Assembly (NCBI GenBank): GCA_910589415.1
Contig: OU342639.1
Coordinates: forward strand, 31,938,268-32,002,267
Length of the DNA stretch: 64,000 bases
Direction of reading: 5' to 3'
From: Malachius bipustulatus
Taxonomy: Eukaryota; Arthropoda; Insecta; Coleoptera; Melyridae
The notes beneath the pieces were generated by a model, which was not told where the DNA came from, searched no databases, and saw only the letters and a list, made by a program, of their open reading frames with translations. Shown piece after piece: positions 49,051 to 61,425 of the stretch; the stretch's first letter is position 1; each line of letters opens with the position of its first letter. The translations under genes were made by a program, and so were the position numbers.

Positions 49051-50606
49051 AAATTACAACCTGTTTCGGGATTTTGAAAAGAAAACGTAAATAACAAAGT
49101 TATGAATATTATGCGGAATTTTGTCACCATGCTGTATATATACATACCTCAACTGACTATAAGGAAATTCTTTGAACTTTTTATCACTTTACGAAACAGT
49201 TACTAGTTCTTGTAACACTACTAAGGAAAATCGTATCAAAAGATCCTTGCAAAATAGAAATAAAATAAAAATGTTCACGGTCGTTCCCTCATCTCGAGGA
49301 CATAAATTTCCTATTTAATTTTGAAGAAGAGTTGCGTCATTTTCCCACTATTGATTTTATGTCTTGTATCTTGAGACGATTAAGGAATTGCTTAAAAACA
49401 GAAATGCTATAATATGGTGGGATTAAATGTAGATTCCCTTTAGAAAGGCCATATTTACTCGAGAAAGTAACTGGGTCGTCAGCTCCGCTTTCAAATATGC
49501 TGCTAGATAATTAAAGGAGTTCTTATATTTCATAATATTTCCTTCTAAATTTCATAAAAGAAAAGTTGTCAAGTATTTTACGAGACCCGTGTAAAGATTC
49601 TTATGGGAACTGATGAAGGTCGTAAACTTTCGGGTGCATTTTGCAGAATACGACGGGTACTCTGCAAGTCACCAAACGTAATCGATATTAATCGATAAAA
49701 AGACTTCGTACAATTTATCGATGCAATGTGCTTAGATTTTACCTAATATCCGTTATATACTTTCATCACATAGTCTTCAAAAGCAAATTAAAAAGATAAA
49801 ATATATTTTCCGGTCGACTGAACGCTAATCAAAATTATTCACGACGAGGTGACGTCACATAATATGCCAGAAGTGACTTTGATTATGTAGTTTGCATTTA
49901 TAATGACGAATTTAACCCTTTGATTGAGGAACAATAGAAGATTTAAGGAGGAATTCTCATCGTCCTCTATACACCTTATCGAAAATTATATACCTACACC
50001 TTACGATGCAGTTCTATTAATAGTGACGAGGCGCTTGTTTAGATATGCATGACAGATTTGCATTCCTGAAAGATCTCTTGTTACAAACTAGTTGACTATT
50101 CTGATGCAGTAACTGGAAAGCTACATCGATTCAGGTTATAGAGGAATCCAGATGCCGCAGTCTAATTTTCACTGATTCTAGAATTTTGTTACATTTTGCC
50201 TCTTTTGTATCTCATAATAACATGCATCTCGCATAAGACCTTAAAACAATTATGTAGTCACCAAAAATGAGGACTTCAGTGCAAGATCGATTATAAACGG
50301 AGCCACAACTGAAAGAGGACTCCGGAGGAACTCTCTTATATTACCTCTTGTCGAAGGGTGTTGACTATCGACTACTTACATATCTGGTCACCAAGAAACC
50401 CGACCTTTCTAGTTAAAAACCTCCGGAATAAAAACAAGGTAACAAGGATTCAGCTACCTGTTTATTACCTCAGAACGATATAGCAAATTGATCTAATAAA
50501 TGGTTTACTGTTGATAGCTAGGCACATAATAATTTTTCAAAATATACTCTCAATACATATATGTGTTATGGAGGATGCAAAGTTTAGGACTAGGCGTAGA
50601 GCTCAC
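49051..50606. other. Intron, nothing recognised
   Basis: About 1.6 kb downstream of the receptor exon donor. No element was recognised. Confidence 0.35.
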
Positions 50607-50773
50607 CTCGTATTATCTTCATCGACGAAAAGGACAACAGCTCTGGCGGACTTCTGGATAAGCTTCTCTATGATCCTGTCGAAGTCGTCGGTCTTGGAAT
50701 TCCGCAAAATCTTCTCGGAGACCGCTATGCAAATGCCCTCGTTGGCTGAATAAGATATGAAAGACGCTATTCC
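50607..50773 (-). CDS. Metabotropic glutamate receptor, internal exon (Venus-flytrap domain)
   Basis: 167 bp, acceptor GTTGCAG and donor GTGAGC. It starts in phase 0 with GGA and ends two bases into an Arg codon completed by the next exon at 29050. It encodes GIASFISYSANEGICIAVSE, then KILRNSKTDDFDRIIEKLIQ and KSARAVVLFVDEDNTR. The family pattern is G.EAF......GICIA.S..I......FD.II..LL....ARAVV.F...D. Previous residues should be like WTYVSTLASEGNYGEK, but that exon was not found up to 64000, so it is either small and missed or outside the window. Confidence 0.95.
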
Positions 50774-51661
50774 CTGCAACATGAATAAATTCCAATATTA
50801 AAACTATATTCTCTCGCTGGTACAGCTCTTAACGCTTGCCAGATTGCTAAAAGGATTCCCGGATACTGTGAGAATATATAAGAAATTCACTGTTTATCGT
50901 CAGCGATATCGTGACTCGTTTTATCCTATTGTCGGCTTTTTCTCTTGTCGAGAAGTCGAGATTATTAAAAATCAACATAAAAATCAATTGAATTCTCATA
51001 TAATCAATCAATTTTCATAGAAATATTAAAAAGTTAACATTTAACTTAATTTTTTTAATTAAAAATATTTAAGTACCTGGTCAAAAAGTCAAGACATGAT
51101 GTCATTTTTCTATTTTCTATTCTAGATAAAATAAAAAACATAAATTTAAAGTACATGCCATCAATAAATAATATCATGCAGATTTTTTTTTTCAGTATCT
51201 TAACGGATATCAGTATGGATGTTCCCGATCATTTCCTGATCATTTCATTGGAATGCTATATTTTATTCATATTCACAAAGTGAAAGATGAAATAAATTTT
51301 GATAAGGTTTCTCCTTGCGTCGACGTTCCGCCATTTTCAGGCTTCAGTAATTCTCCCGAGAAGATTTAAATATTATCCACAAACAGGAACTGCATTTGCT
51401 TACACAAGATTATCTTTTCCAGTAACTGTGCAACCGATCTTTTCTGCTCTTGCACTGTATTAATAATTGTTATTACAAGGTGTTTGTATGTAATTACACA
51501 TACGGCTAAAATTCAAATAAAATGCACTGTCGGATATTTATTTTGAGAATGCAAGTGGATTAATTTATCGATAATTCTACTTGTTGGTATGTTGCAGTGG
51601 TTCAAGCTCGATTACTTGGCTTCATTACTAAAGATAAGTGACAATTCCTGTATCTATAGAA
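50774..51661. other. Intron, nothing recognised
   Basis: AT-rich sequence upstream of the receptor exon. Confidence 0.35.
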
Positions 51662-51745
51662 GAAAAAAAGTTTCTTGCCTCAACCGGGATTTGAACCCAG
51701 CTTCTTTGGAACAAGCTAGCACCAACCAAACCGCTATAGCTATGT
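51662..51745 (-). tRNA. tRNA-like sequence (probable pseudogene or SINE head)
   Basis: On the minus strand there is a box A-like TAGCGGTTTGGTTGG (51736-51722), a perfect box B GGTTCAAATCC (51697-51687), a T-stem CTGGG/CCCGG and a downstream T-run (51669-51663) as pol III terminator. The anticodon loop reads TTCCAAA, which would give CCA, but one stem pair is missing and no acceptor stem pairing is seen with TTGAGGC. It is therefore unlikely to be a working tRNA. Confidence 0.5.
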
Positions 51746-52379
51746 TAACCTTTCAATTTAATATGTCATATGTCATAATAAGAGCTTAATAAAACGTTTG
51801 TCGTGATTTTTATGATAAAAATCAAAATAAAATATAAAAATTATGTAATAAAATAATAATTGGTTGTTTTAAAAACCATTTTTTTGTTCCTTGTTAAAAT
51901 TCAATAGCTAATATTTGAAAGCGGGAGATTAAAATAAGTACTTAGAGAGAAAATAAGTATAAGAAGTAGAGAAATGTAGACTAAAAAAATATTTTACTCT
52001 TACCTGGAAACATAAATTGGACATATTATGTACATTATTTTTTTAGTCTAAAAAGGTTTAATTCAGAGCATCAAGTAGGAAGATTTACTTGTGAAAAATT
52101 ACATCGCAACACTGTACCTCCTTGCGGGCGTACAATCAATAATCCCATCTCTTGGAGGTCACTTCTCAAGGGAACATGCGACGAAATATACTAATTGCAT
52201 GATTTTCTGTATGTCTCAAGTCTTAATCATACCATGCATATTGTGTTACCACTGAATCTAGCAAATTTTTATGATCTTTGCTAGAAACATTCGTACACAA
52301 CCGAGCTCAGATAAAAAGTGTCGAAAATTTTTCTAAGAACTTCTGAGACACGGTCCATCTATTTTTTTTTTTATTTGTA
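51746..52379. other. Non-coding, nothing recognised
   Basis: AT-rich sequence. No feature was recognised. Confidence 0.35.
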
Positions 52380-53860
52380 TTATTTCAAATGACCAACCAT
52401 GTGACTATATAATTATTTTTATTTGGGGAAAACCTTAATCAACGATTTATTAATATTTTAAATGAGTTAATTTGTTCATAAAACTACACGTGATTTTTAT
52501 TTCCTTATTTGGAGAACTTTGATCATCTATTAATTATTATCATCATTAAACTTGATGAAAGTGTGTCTTTAATTTAAATTAATTTTTAGATAATTATTTA
52601 ATTTGGGGATTTTGATCATTAATCATTATTACATTCAATTATTGTTTTAAAGGAAATAACAAATATTATTTTATTCAAATGATTCGTCTGTGCAGTTGCT
52701 AGTGAAAATTTCATTCCTGCACCAGGCACACGGGTGCATTTGAAATTAACGATTTATAACGATTAATTAACAAATTAAAGTAATTTGTTTGTACTGTAAA
52801 TGAATGAACTGTGGTTTGGTTCACCTTATCGGTGCATGACGGTTCAATTGATTTCATTAATAGTGTCTGTAGGCAATTTTACCCTTTCCTATAGTTTAAA
52901 TTCGCTGCACAAGAAAGAACTTGGTCAGCAACAAGGGGTGTTATTTTCCCCGACTCTTTATTTATATTTTTATATGCGTGTGGGATACAGGGCTAATGAT
53001 AAAATTATCTGAACTGTAAACGAATTTTGTTTTCATGTAATGTCATAATCTTTGAACGACGAATTAAATTCGTAAGCCCGAGCGTTATTTCAAACTTATA
53101 ACCGTATTTGTTTCTTTAATATTTCATAATTGATGTGATGATTTATTCATGCACTGTGGTATTGATGAATTTTATTTTATTTCTAAATTGTCACCGATGA
53201 CTGTTCATGTTTCAGTTCATATAATATGTTGGATCTCATTTTATGTTTACTGTTTTTCTGTACTCTAAACTATTTATTTATTTGCAACCAACATGTTTAT
53301 TTATTTATTTATATACGTCGTCTGATATTTATTTATTTATTTATTTATTATTCTGTTCTTTTGGGTTTTATATGTATTTTTGTGTTTCTTTTAATTAGAA
53401 AAATAAAATTTTCTCTTTCTAAATATAACAGGTTTGTTTATTAATTTCTATTCTACACCAAAACGCTGATTATTTTATGTGTAATAAATGTTTGTTAACA
53501 CAGTCAGAGTTTTGATTGCAAGGGTTCTTTCTATTATTAGTTCGGGTAAGTCCGGACTAATTTTTATTGTGTTTTAATAATGTCTCATTTCTCACAATAA
53601 TTGGCTAACTTGAGCATTTTCGTAGCATTTACTACGGTCGAACAAAATAGGGTTACAACGAACAAAACACAGATGGTCCACTGGGTTAAAACTAAACGAT
53701 CACGACCACAAGTAAAATCAAAGTTCAAAGGGGTTCTTACAAAACATGTAAGAATCTACACTTTTCAATACAAAAGTACGAATACATTTGCGAACAAGGA
53801 TAAAAAAAATTAAATGTATCTAGTAACATTTATAGCGCCCTACGTGCGCATAAAAAGATT
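52380..53860 (+). mobile_element. LTR-like element G, copy 4 (long, non-coding)
   Basis: Block 1 (52380-53070) and block 2 (53465-53690) match copy 3 in the same order. Here they are separated by about 390 bp containing an (ATTT)n run at 53296-53350. Downstream, CTAAACGATCACGACCACAA resembles copy 3 near 48728. No gag-pol frame is present, so it is a non-autonomous or eroded element. Confidence 0.65.
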
Positions 53861-54347
53861 TTATATACCTAAATCACTGAACCTCCCTCACTCCAGCTTG
53901 TTAACTGCTTCTTTTTCGTTCCGTGCTCTGTTCTGTTCTCTCATGTGGTGAAAAATGTTGAGTTACGTTTCCTGTTCCAGAAGAATAATGAGTGGGATGG
54001 TAAGGGTGGAAGGGAAAGAAGGTGGGCTAGTTCCAGTTCTTTAATTACCATTCGGATTTAATAAAAAATACCTGTTCTTCATGCGTTATGCTGGAAGCTT
54101 TTTCGATATATGAAATACGCTTTTGCTTTATTCAAATTTGTCACAATCTGTCACAATTTTCTGAATTTTTCACCTGAATATTCGGACTGATTTTATTGTA
54201 TGGTTGTGATATATTTTTATTTGTTTATTAGATTCAGATTTAGATCAGATTCACATTCAGATCTTTGTTTTCATTCTGGCCTTTTGATCGATTACCAGGC
54301 CATTAATTCACCCCTTTAGTTTTCAATTTATTCTGAGTTTAGTTATA
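53861..54347. other. Non-coding, nothing recognised
   Basis: Short repeats of CAGATTCA near 54232-54260. No gene. Confidence 0.35.
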
Positions 54348-55527
54348 CAAGGTGTTTCTAAATGGAGTACCATAAATTGGAGGACTTGTAGATAAAGTTA
54401 AAAAAATACGAAAATGTAGGAAAATTTTTTTTCGAAAAGGCTTTATTGATGAGATACAGGGTGTTAAAGAGTCGACCGACAGACCACTCTTTTGTTAATA
54501 TTTGTTGAAACAATAACCCAACTGAGACAATTTTTTGTGTGTAACAACAAGTTATAAAGAGCAATAATCAGACAAATTTTCGGTTTATTTCAATAAGCCA
54601 GTGGCATAGAAACAGGGATCGTTTGACACTTTTCACTCTTTAAAAAAGTAAGGGCTAGGTTTTTTGATGTCTTATTACTTTTTTCTGAATCAACGGTCTT
54701 TTTACAATAAAAAAGCCATACTTGTTTAATTTGCCCAGAGGCGTCCGTTTTTGAGATATTTGCAATTGTTTTTTTTTGCAATTAAAAAATTTCATTTATT
54801 AAAATTGTGAAGGTAGCTTTGAAATTTAAATAAACTAATTTTTGGACTTACTTGTCAGTTTGACATTTCATATCCGAAGTGAAAATTAAATAATATTTAT
54901 TGTCAAGAAAACTATTCAACACATAACAAAACATAAGTAATTGAACAAAACATACCTAACATAAAATTACCTAATGATTATCTAATATTGCTCGAAGTGT
55001 CCTCCGTTTGCACGTACACATGCATTTAAACGCTGCTCCAACGAAAACATTATTTTTGGTTGATTTGATAATCGTTCAAATGCATTTTTTTTTTTTTTTT
55101 TACACAAAATTGCAAATATCTCAAGAACGGACGCCTCTGGGCAAATTAAACAAGTATGACTTTTTTATTGTAAAAAGACCGTTTATTCAGAAAAAAGTAA
55201 TAAGACATCAAAAAACCTAGCCCTTACTTTTTTAAAGAGTGAAAAGTGTCAAACGACCCCTGTTTCTACGCCACTGGCTTATTGAAATAAACCGAAAATT
55301 TGTCTGATTATTGCTCTTTATAACTTGTTGTTACACACAAAAAATTGTCTCAGTTGGGTTATTGTTTCAACAAATATTAACAAAAGAGTGGTCTGTCGGT
55401 CGACTCTTTAACACCCTGTATCTCATCAATAAAGCCTTTTCGAAAAAAAATTTTCCTACATTTTCGTATTTTTTTAACTTTATCTACAAGTCCTCCAATT
55501 TATGGTACTCCATTTAGAAACACCTTG
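54348..55527. mobile_element. Palindromic TIR element C, copy 2
   Basis: Same organisation as 34046-35247: TA-CAAGGTGTTTCTAAATGG and an intact inverse right end CACCTTG. Arms of about 425 bp surround a unique core. It differs from C1 by a few substitutions and a small deletion near 54780 that removes part of the left core edge. Confidence 0.9.
54982..55083 (-). pseudogene. Remnant of a transposase C-terminus inside element C2
   Basis: Encodes the same 33-residue tail as the C1 core, ending ANGGHFEQY and a stop. It is truncated upstream by the T-rich inner arm. Confidence 0.6.
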
Positions 55528-56203
55528 TATTATTAAAGTATAACTTCGAATATGATCCAGTAAGTTGTTGCGTTAGTTAACGTCAATTTGTTATCTTTTA
55601 GTGATAATTACTAACTAGTCTGTATGTGGAGTTCCACTATTTTCTAAAAATGTTGTATTATTAGACCCTTTTGTAGCATTGTATGTGTAAATAAGAGAAC
55701 AGCTGATTGTTGTTTAGATTTGGAGATTATTGTTATAGGCTATGCCGTGTTAAAGAATTTTATACGACTTTTAACTTGGAATAAATAGAGTGTAAGACCG
55801 TAAAAATTTTATTGTGTCTCTTGCTATGCTGGTACCAGCAGCTTGGTAAGTTTTCATGTAAATCATAAAACTAAAATTATGTTAATTTTGACCAAATACG
55901 CAGACGCGTATATTTCCCGTAACTTGGAGTTGTAATTTAAAAACCCTTCCAGAGTTAGAGAATAAATCATCAGCATTGTCTAATGTGAATGTAAGGTCAA
56001 TTATTTTCCGTCACGATGTGGATTTATATCACACGTTTTTTTTCTGGTACAAGATAAATTGATGAAATCAATTCGGCTCATTAGTTATGATTATGCCAAT
56101 CTAATTCGATAAAAAAAATAATCCACTCAAGAGATTGAGTCAAGGAGGCGTCGGTAATTCCTTACAGTGGGACATGGGGGGAGGCAGAGAAATAGATAGA
56201 GAT

Positions 56204-56236
<33 letters not shown>

Positions 56237-56413
56237 GGAGAATAATTTCGATTGCATCAGCCAGAGTGAAAGGGAAGGGTGAACGATCATGGATGTTTTC
56301 ACAGCCTGCCGTGCCAAACGTGATATTACTAGGAGGCAATTTTAGGAATAGGTACAAGTGTTTGCTGATAAATCTCCGGTAGAGGAGAGTAAGGAGAACT
56401 CAAAGCAACTCAC
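55528..56413. other. Non-coding with a GA microsatellite
   Basis: A (GA) run lies at about 56204-56235. No exon was identified. Confidence 0.4.
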
Positions 56414-56477
56414 CGAAGTCGACATGTGTTAGAACCGGATCGATGTAACGGCGTGTCGGTAGGAAATCAATGAATTC
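56414..56477 (-). other. Possible 64-bp exon, unassigned
   Basis: On the minus strand a TTTTCAG acceptor-like site and a GTGAGT donor-like site bracket a frame reading EFIDFLPTRRYIDPVLTHVD plus FG. It is on the same strand as the receptor gene and upstream of its exons. The peptide does not match the receptor pattern I know, and its end phase does not fit the exon at 50773 directly. It may be chance. Confidence 0.2.
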
Positions 56478-58559
56478 CTGAAAATTTCCAATTTATTTAA
56501 TATTTTCGGGAGATTTAACTTGATCGTATCAAAGCAGGAACATACACCGGCGACGAAGCGACGAGATATCAACACGGGTCCCTGAAGATTTTAAATTTCA
56601 ATTTTTACTGTTCAGACGCGCTATTAAACTTACACGCATTTCGCTATTCTTATATCTGAACTTCTTAATTACTACAAATACACCTTACAGTGGATATTAT
56701 AAAGGCCGATTAGCTTAAAGAGCAGGTTTCTGTGCCCGTTTCTGAAGAAGGTATCGAGTCTAAGTGGAAAATTTTTCAATTGATCTATTCTTGGCATGAA
56801 AGTGACCACAAAAATGTTGATAAAAATTGTTGAACGTTTGGACCGTCACAGAAAACTGCCCGTTAACTTAACGAGCCTTTATAATACCCACTGTTAGTGT
56901 TTTTCGCCAAACTTCATTAACTATCTTCAAAACTGTGTTACGCCCTAAAACTGCCCCCCCCCCCCAAACCTAACAACAAAGGTCCTGTCTGGGGGTGGAA
57001 TGTCACGATTCAAATTTCGGTTACGTATTATTTGGCGATATGCAGGGTGTTATATATAAATACGCCAACTTTATTTTCCCTGTACGTAGGTACAGAGTAA
57101 TCCGCAGGAGACATCTGCTCGATCTCTATTTATGCTTTTTCCCGCAATAATACCTCAATGAAGGTTTCGATCCAGGAATTCAAATTGGTGTTTATTAATT
57201 CGTAGTTTTTGCGACCTCGACTACCACTCCGCCAGGTGGTAGTTGTGTAGGGACGGAAAACTAGAGTAACGTGGTAGTGTTTGCTGTACTTTCTGCCGCC
57301 TTTGGTTCCTTTACTTCACTCTCCAGGCACCGCTCTCCTTTAGTTAGAACAATGGCACTCACTACAAAGAAAAACGAGACCCAATCGGTGAATCACCGGG
57401 ACGAAGGCGGAAAGTAAATGACTATGCATCTCTTTCTGCAGCCGGGCGGCTAGCTAGACCCGCTCCTTTTGCTGTTTAAAGATAGCGAGATATAATGATC
57501 ATTGGAACTCCCTGTGAATAGTTATATAGGCGCTCGGGTACTTGGCTTTACGCCAATTTACATGAATTTACTTAAAATGTAATTTAAAAACAGATCCCGC
57601 ATTGCGTATTGTTTTGCTATTTAGGCTCATTCTCTTTTCTTTATCCGTAATCTTGATGACGCTCGAAACAACACCAAAATCATGCCTTAGTTAATGGTAA
57701 TTAATTACTTATTAAATTATTCCTTATAACAAAACACTTCGTTATACTTGAAAGTATCGAAGCTCACTGTACAAAACATGTAGGTGGGCATATTTTTCAA
57801 AACAAATATTTTCTAGTTGATTTCAGTTTATTTTTAGTTTTTGGATGTTTGTATAATAGAAGTCTCTAGTTATATATCCTTTTTACTGGAGGTAAAGAAA
57901 ACAAACAAAGATAGGTAGTAAAAATATACCAACTTTGAAAAAAGAAGAGTTCTCTTTGCTGTGAATTTTTTTCCCAGCATCCATCCCCTGCGGAGCTACC
58001 CGCTCTCAAAGAGAGGGCCGAAAATAAATTTATTGATGTAAGTTTTGTTCACCCCTATTGGTCGAAAAACGTATTGTTGCCCGTGGGGATCGAAATAATA
58101 TGTGAACGTTTCATGTATACAAAGCTTTTTTATCTCTCTCACCATTGGGATTTCGACAACTAACTAGCAGTCATCTTGAGATATATCTGCTTTCTTGCAA
58201 TCTTTTAGGGGTTGAATTTTGGAAAATGCTGACATACTTATTATTATTATTTGAAATTTAAATATTTGCATTTGTTCTGGTTTAAAAATACGCAATGCAA
58301 GCGGTCGTGTAAACGATGACGTAAAATTGAACACGGTTCGTTAAAGCGTTAAAATGTCATCAATTGAAGTTTAGGATTTGTAATTGGTGCTTTTCATCAT
58401 TTTACCGGTTCTGTCGGAAGCGGTACCTGCTGCACGTACGAACCATTTCCATTTGGACAACGCACGAGCGGAAAACTCACTCATAAACAGGCGCCTCTGA
58501 ATAACAACATTGCAAATAAAAAATCGCAAATTGATTTTACCGTTAATGACATTTTCCAG
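56478..58559. other. Non-coding, nothing recognised
   Basis: Contains a run of 12 C at 56954-56965 and a lone end-like GCAGGGTGTTATATATAAAT near 57042. No gene. Confidence 0.35.
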
Positions 58560-58850
58560 TTTCAGTCGCATATTACGACGACCTGGCCGCGGCCGGCCTG
58601 TAGTAGGTATGGATGAGGGTGCGAAGTGTAAACGTTATTATGTTGTTTGCCAGCGGTGAAATTGAAACAAACGTTCGGCTCACTTATTTCCTATATGAGA
58701 TTGCGAGCGAGCGAAAATAACGGGAAATGAAACAGAGTGACCGCCGCTCGGCAGAGGAAATAAATCCATGAAAAAACTGTAATATGGCCGCCGAATGCCG
58801 CCGATGGTTCTTCAAAACAAACGGCCATCAGGGGCGCGACTCGATTCTAT
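58560..58850. other. GC-richer non-coding patch
   Basis: Includes GACCTGGCCGCGGCCGGCCT and AATATGGCCGCCGAATGCCG in AT-rich surroundings. It lacks a convincing coding frame. It could be regulatory, but nothing proves it. Confidence 0.25.
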
Positions 58851-59269
58851 GCTAATTCATTTTGCTTTCAATTTAATATTAGTTGAATGAAAAAGGATGT
58901 CGCTCTGGGGTCGTGGGACTTTGGACGAGAAGTTGGTATATGCGTATGTAATATATGCGAACTGTGCTCTGGAATTCATAAAAAACAGGCGAAAATCTGC
59001 CTGAAATCATTTTAAAGCACTCAAAAAATATTGAGGTAATATTATGCCTCTAATATTTCATGCATGAGGTCATATTAACACAGAAAAATATTTGGCAAAT
59101 ATTTGGAAAAATAAAAAAAAAGATTACAGGTGGACCTTCCGCGCTGTAGTTCACACGTCCATCCTCGTTTCGTACCCACGCATCTCTGTCTTCCCTCGAC
59201 GCTTTCTTCCAGGTAGATCACGCGTTCTCCTCGACCAATCCTGAGCCTTCCACGTCAACCTCTGGATTC

Positions 59270-59480
59270 CAAGTAAACGCTCTTCGTGCATGCGACGCAC
59301 CGTTCAGATGATGCTTTCTTGCACGGTCAAAAGGCTCCGTGAACTTACACGCGATATATTTAAGAAAAAGGTCGCTAGGAATTTTAGCTCCAGAAAACAA
59401 TTCTATTTTTGATGTAGTTATTTTCAATTAAGGTACGCGTACTTAAATAAAATTTAACGCCACAAATGCGTTACAGTACA
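59270..59480 (+). repeat. Dispersed repeat H, copy 2
   Basis: Plus-strand frame ends RELTRDIFKKKVARNFSSRK-QFYF-stop, close to copy 3 (RELLRDTFKKKLVRNFSSRK-QFNF-stop). Shared downstream tail AAATGCGTTACAGTA at about 59464. The minus strand also has a 69-codon open frame across this block. Confidence 0.65.
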
Positions 59481-61284
59481 TCTCGTTAGATGGTCTTTTT
59501 TGAAATGTAGCTACACTACCAGAGAAACCATTAATTATGTGAACCAAGAGCGTAATATTTTTCTCGTTTTGTTATAAGAAAGAGAGACAAGAAAAACCGG
59601 AAACAAAACCAATAAGTCTACCACCTTCAGTTCAAGTTTCATTTATTCTTATTCCACCAAACTTAATTTGGGATTCTTGACTAGAGATAAACTAGGAAGA
59701 ATGTCTGAATCGCCATGTGACAAACCTTGCAGGACTGGCTAGAACGCCGACAGAAGATGATAACCCTTGATCCTCCAGGATTGCCAGAGATAATATAATC
59801 ACGTTGTAAGACGAGAAGACATATACGATGGCACTTGTATATGTATAAATAACGTAACAAGATATGATTGAACTTGAACCATCATGTCGCAAGAGCGGTA
59901 GCTTACTCAGAGCGATCGATTACGCAGCTCAAATAGAATTGATTGCAATAGATATCTAAAAGGTAATCTAATTTTCTTTCTAATTATCCAATCTAATCTA
60001 ACACTATTTATATATCAGATTTCGAGGTCCTAGTTAAGGACATTTTATTGTTCACATTTAAACAAGATAACTTCTCATCGTAATTCTATACGATAGTCTA
60101 TTAATGTTTATCAATATGCCTTGTTTATTAAATTCGAGGTAGCTTTGAAATACATAAGTTGTTATGTCAATACCTCTGCTTACTTCGCACCCAGGACTCC
60201 AATTTTTATCGATTGATCGTTATGATCCGCAATGTGGATCTTCAAAGCTAGCAACTGGGTACAATAGTTGTTATCTGCTAGATTAAAATCGATGGCCTGG
60301 TTCTCTTGGATGCCCCGGATCTGGGTGTCTTGATTCAGAATCGGTTGTTCTACATTCGAAATTTGTCAATCAACATCCCCCCGGGAATGAATATTTCGAC
60401 TTTTGAGGTAAGTAAATTGTCCTGGACGGGCAGTCCATCACGTTCCTCGACGCTTTCGGTTTGTTGTGCCGAGAGTTGTTGCTTACCGATCGAATTAATC
60501 ATTTGGTATGCGGGTCTTTACTCTGTGCTTAATAATGCTCGAATGAAAATTTCGGATCGGAAAATATCCGAACGCCTCGGAAAATATAATCAAAAAATCA
60601 TTCCTGCGTTACTTTAAATGAGTATTTCCCTTTAAGAAGATTTATCTCTTTGGGCGAATAAGTATCTCAGAAACGTTGTTCTTGTTATGTTGATTAATCT
60701 CGAGTTAGATAAGAATATAAATTCGTAGGATTGACCGGAACAGGACGATCGGCATTCAGGATTCATTCTGTTCCGCGAACACGGAGACAGGCGTCAGGCG
60801 AATAGGGAAAACACGGAACAGAAAATAGCCGCCGGCTGCCAGAGCTTCGACAGTCTCGAGTCCATGCGTCCTGGACCCGATCCATTACATTATTGTCCAT
60901 TTGAACATGTTGGCGTTTCCATTCAATTCACTGATTAATGTAGTTTCATTGAGCCATTTATCCAACGAATTCGGGGTCCTCTATTTATTTTCTATTGTAA
61001 ATGTAACTTTTAAATCGCACTTAATGACCGGATTTCCACAAAATTCTATATCAATTCCTCTTCTCTTTGATCACGAATCGAATTGTCAATAAAATAAAAT
61101 GAGTACCTCGTGACTGTTTTGAGTCAAGCCCCCAAAAAGCAACATCACCATGAGTGAAAGAGCTGCATTTGGAAGTCTTAACACTAACAGACACAATAAG
61201 GGACATGGCCCTGGTGTCTGGTGATTGTGAGCGGAAAATTGACTCCTCACAATTACAGAACTACTTTTTCGAGATCCTACTACC
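59481..61284. other. Non-coding, nothing recognised
   Basis: Several short open stretches near 60180-60620 on both strands, without recognisable protein similarity or a consistent splice pattern. Confidence 0.35.
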
Positions 61285-61425
61285 CAGGCAGGTTATGATG
61301 ATGTCATAACTTTTTTGGTCCCCGACGTCATATTACCAAAATATCACGTCATCATTTTTCAGACGTGATTATGACGTGAGGTTTATGACGTCGATATAAC
61401 GTCGTTTTTTCGTCTAATTCAGACA
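61285..61425. repeat. Cluster of ACGTCA/TGACGT motifs
   Basis: About eight related cores within 140 bp in both orientations: GATGTCATAA, GACGTCATATT, CACGTCATCA, GACGTGATT, ATGACGTGAGG, ATGACGTCGAT, AACGTCG. It could be a small mobile element with internal repeats or a binding-site cluster. No clear TIR boundaries. Confidence 0.5.

Noticed and set aside
60180..60370. 62-codon minus-strand frame with a moderately protein-like composition (IQENQAIDFNLADNN)
   Set aside because: It vaguely recalls secreted or cadherin-like text, but has no clear acceptor, no family motif and stops on both sides. Not enough to call.
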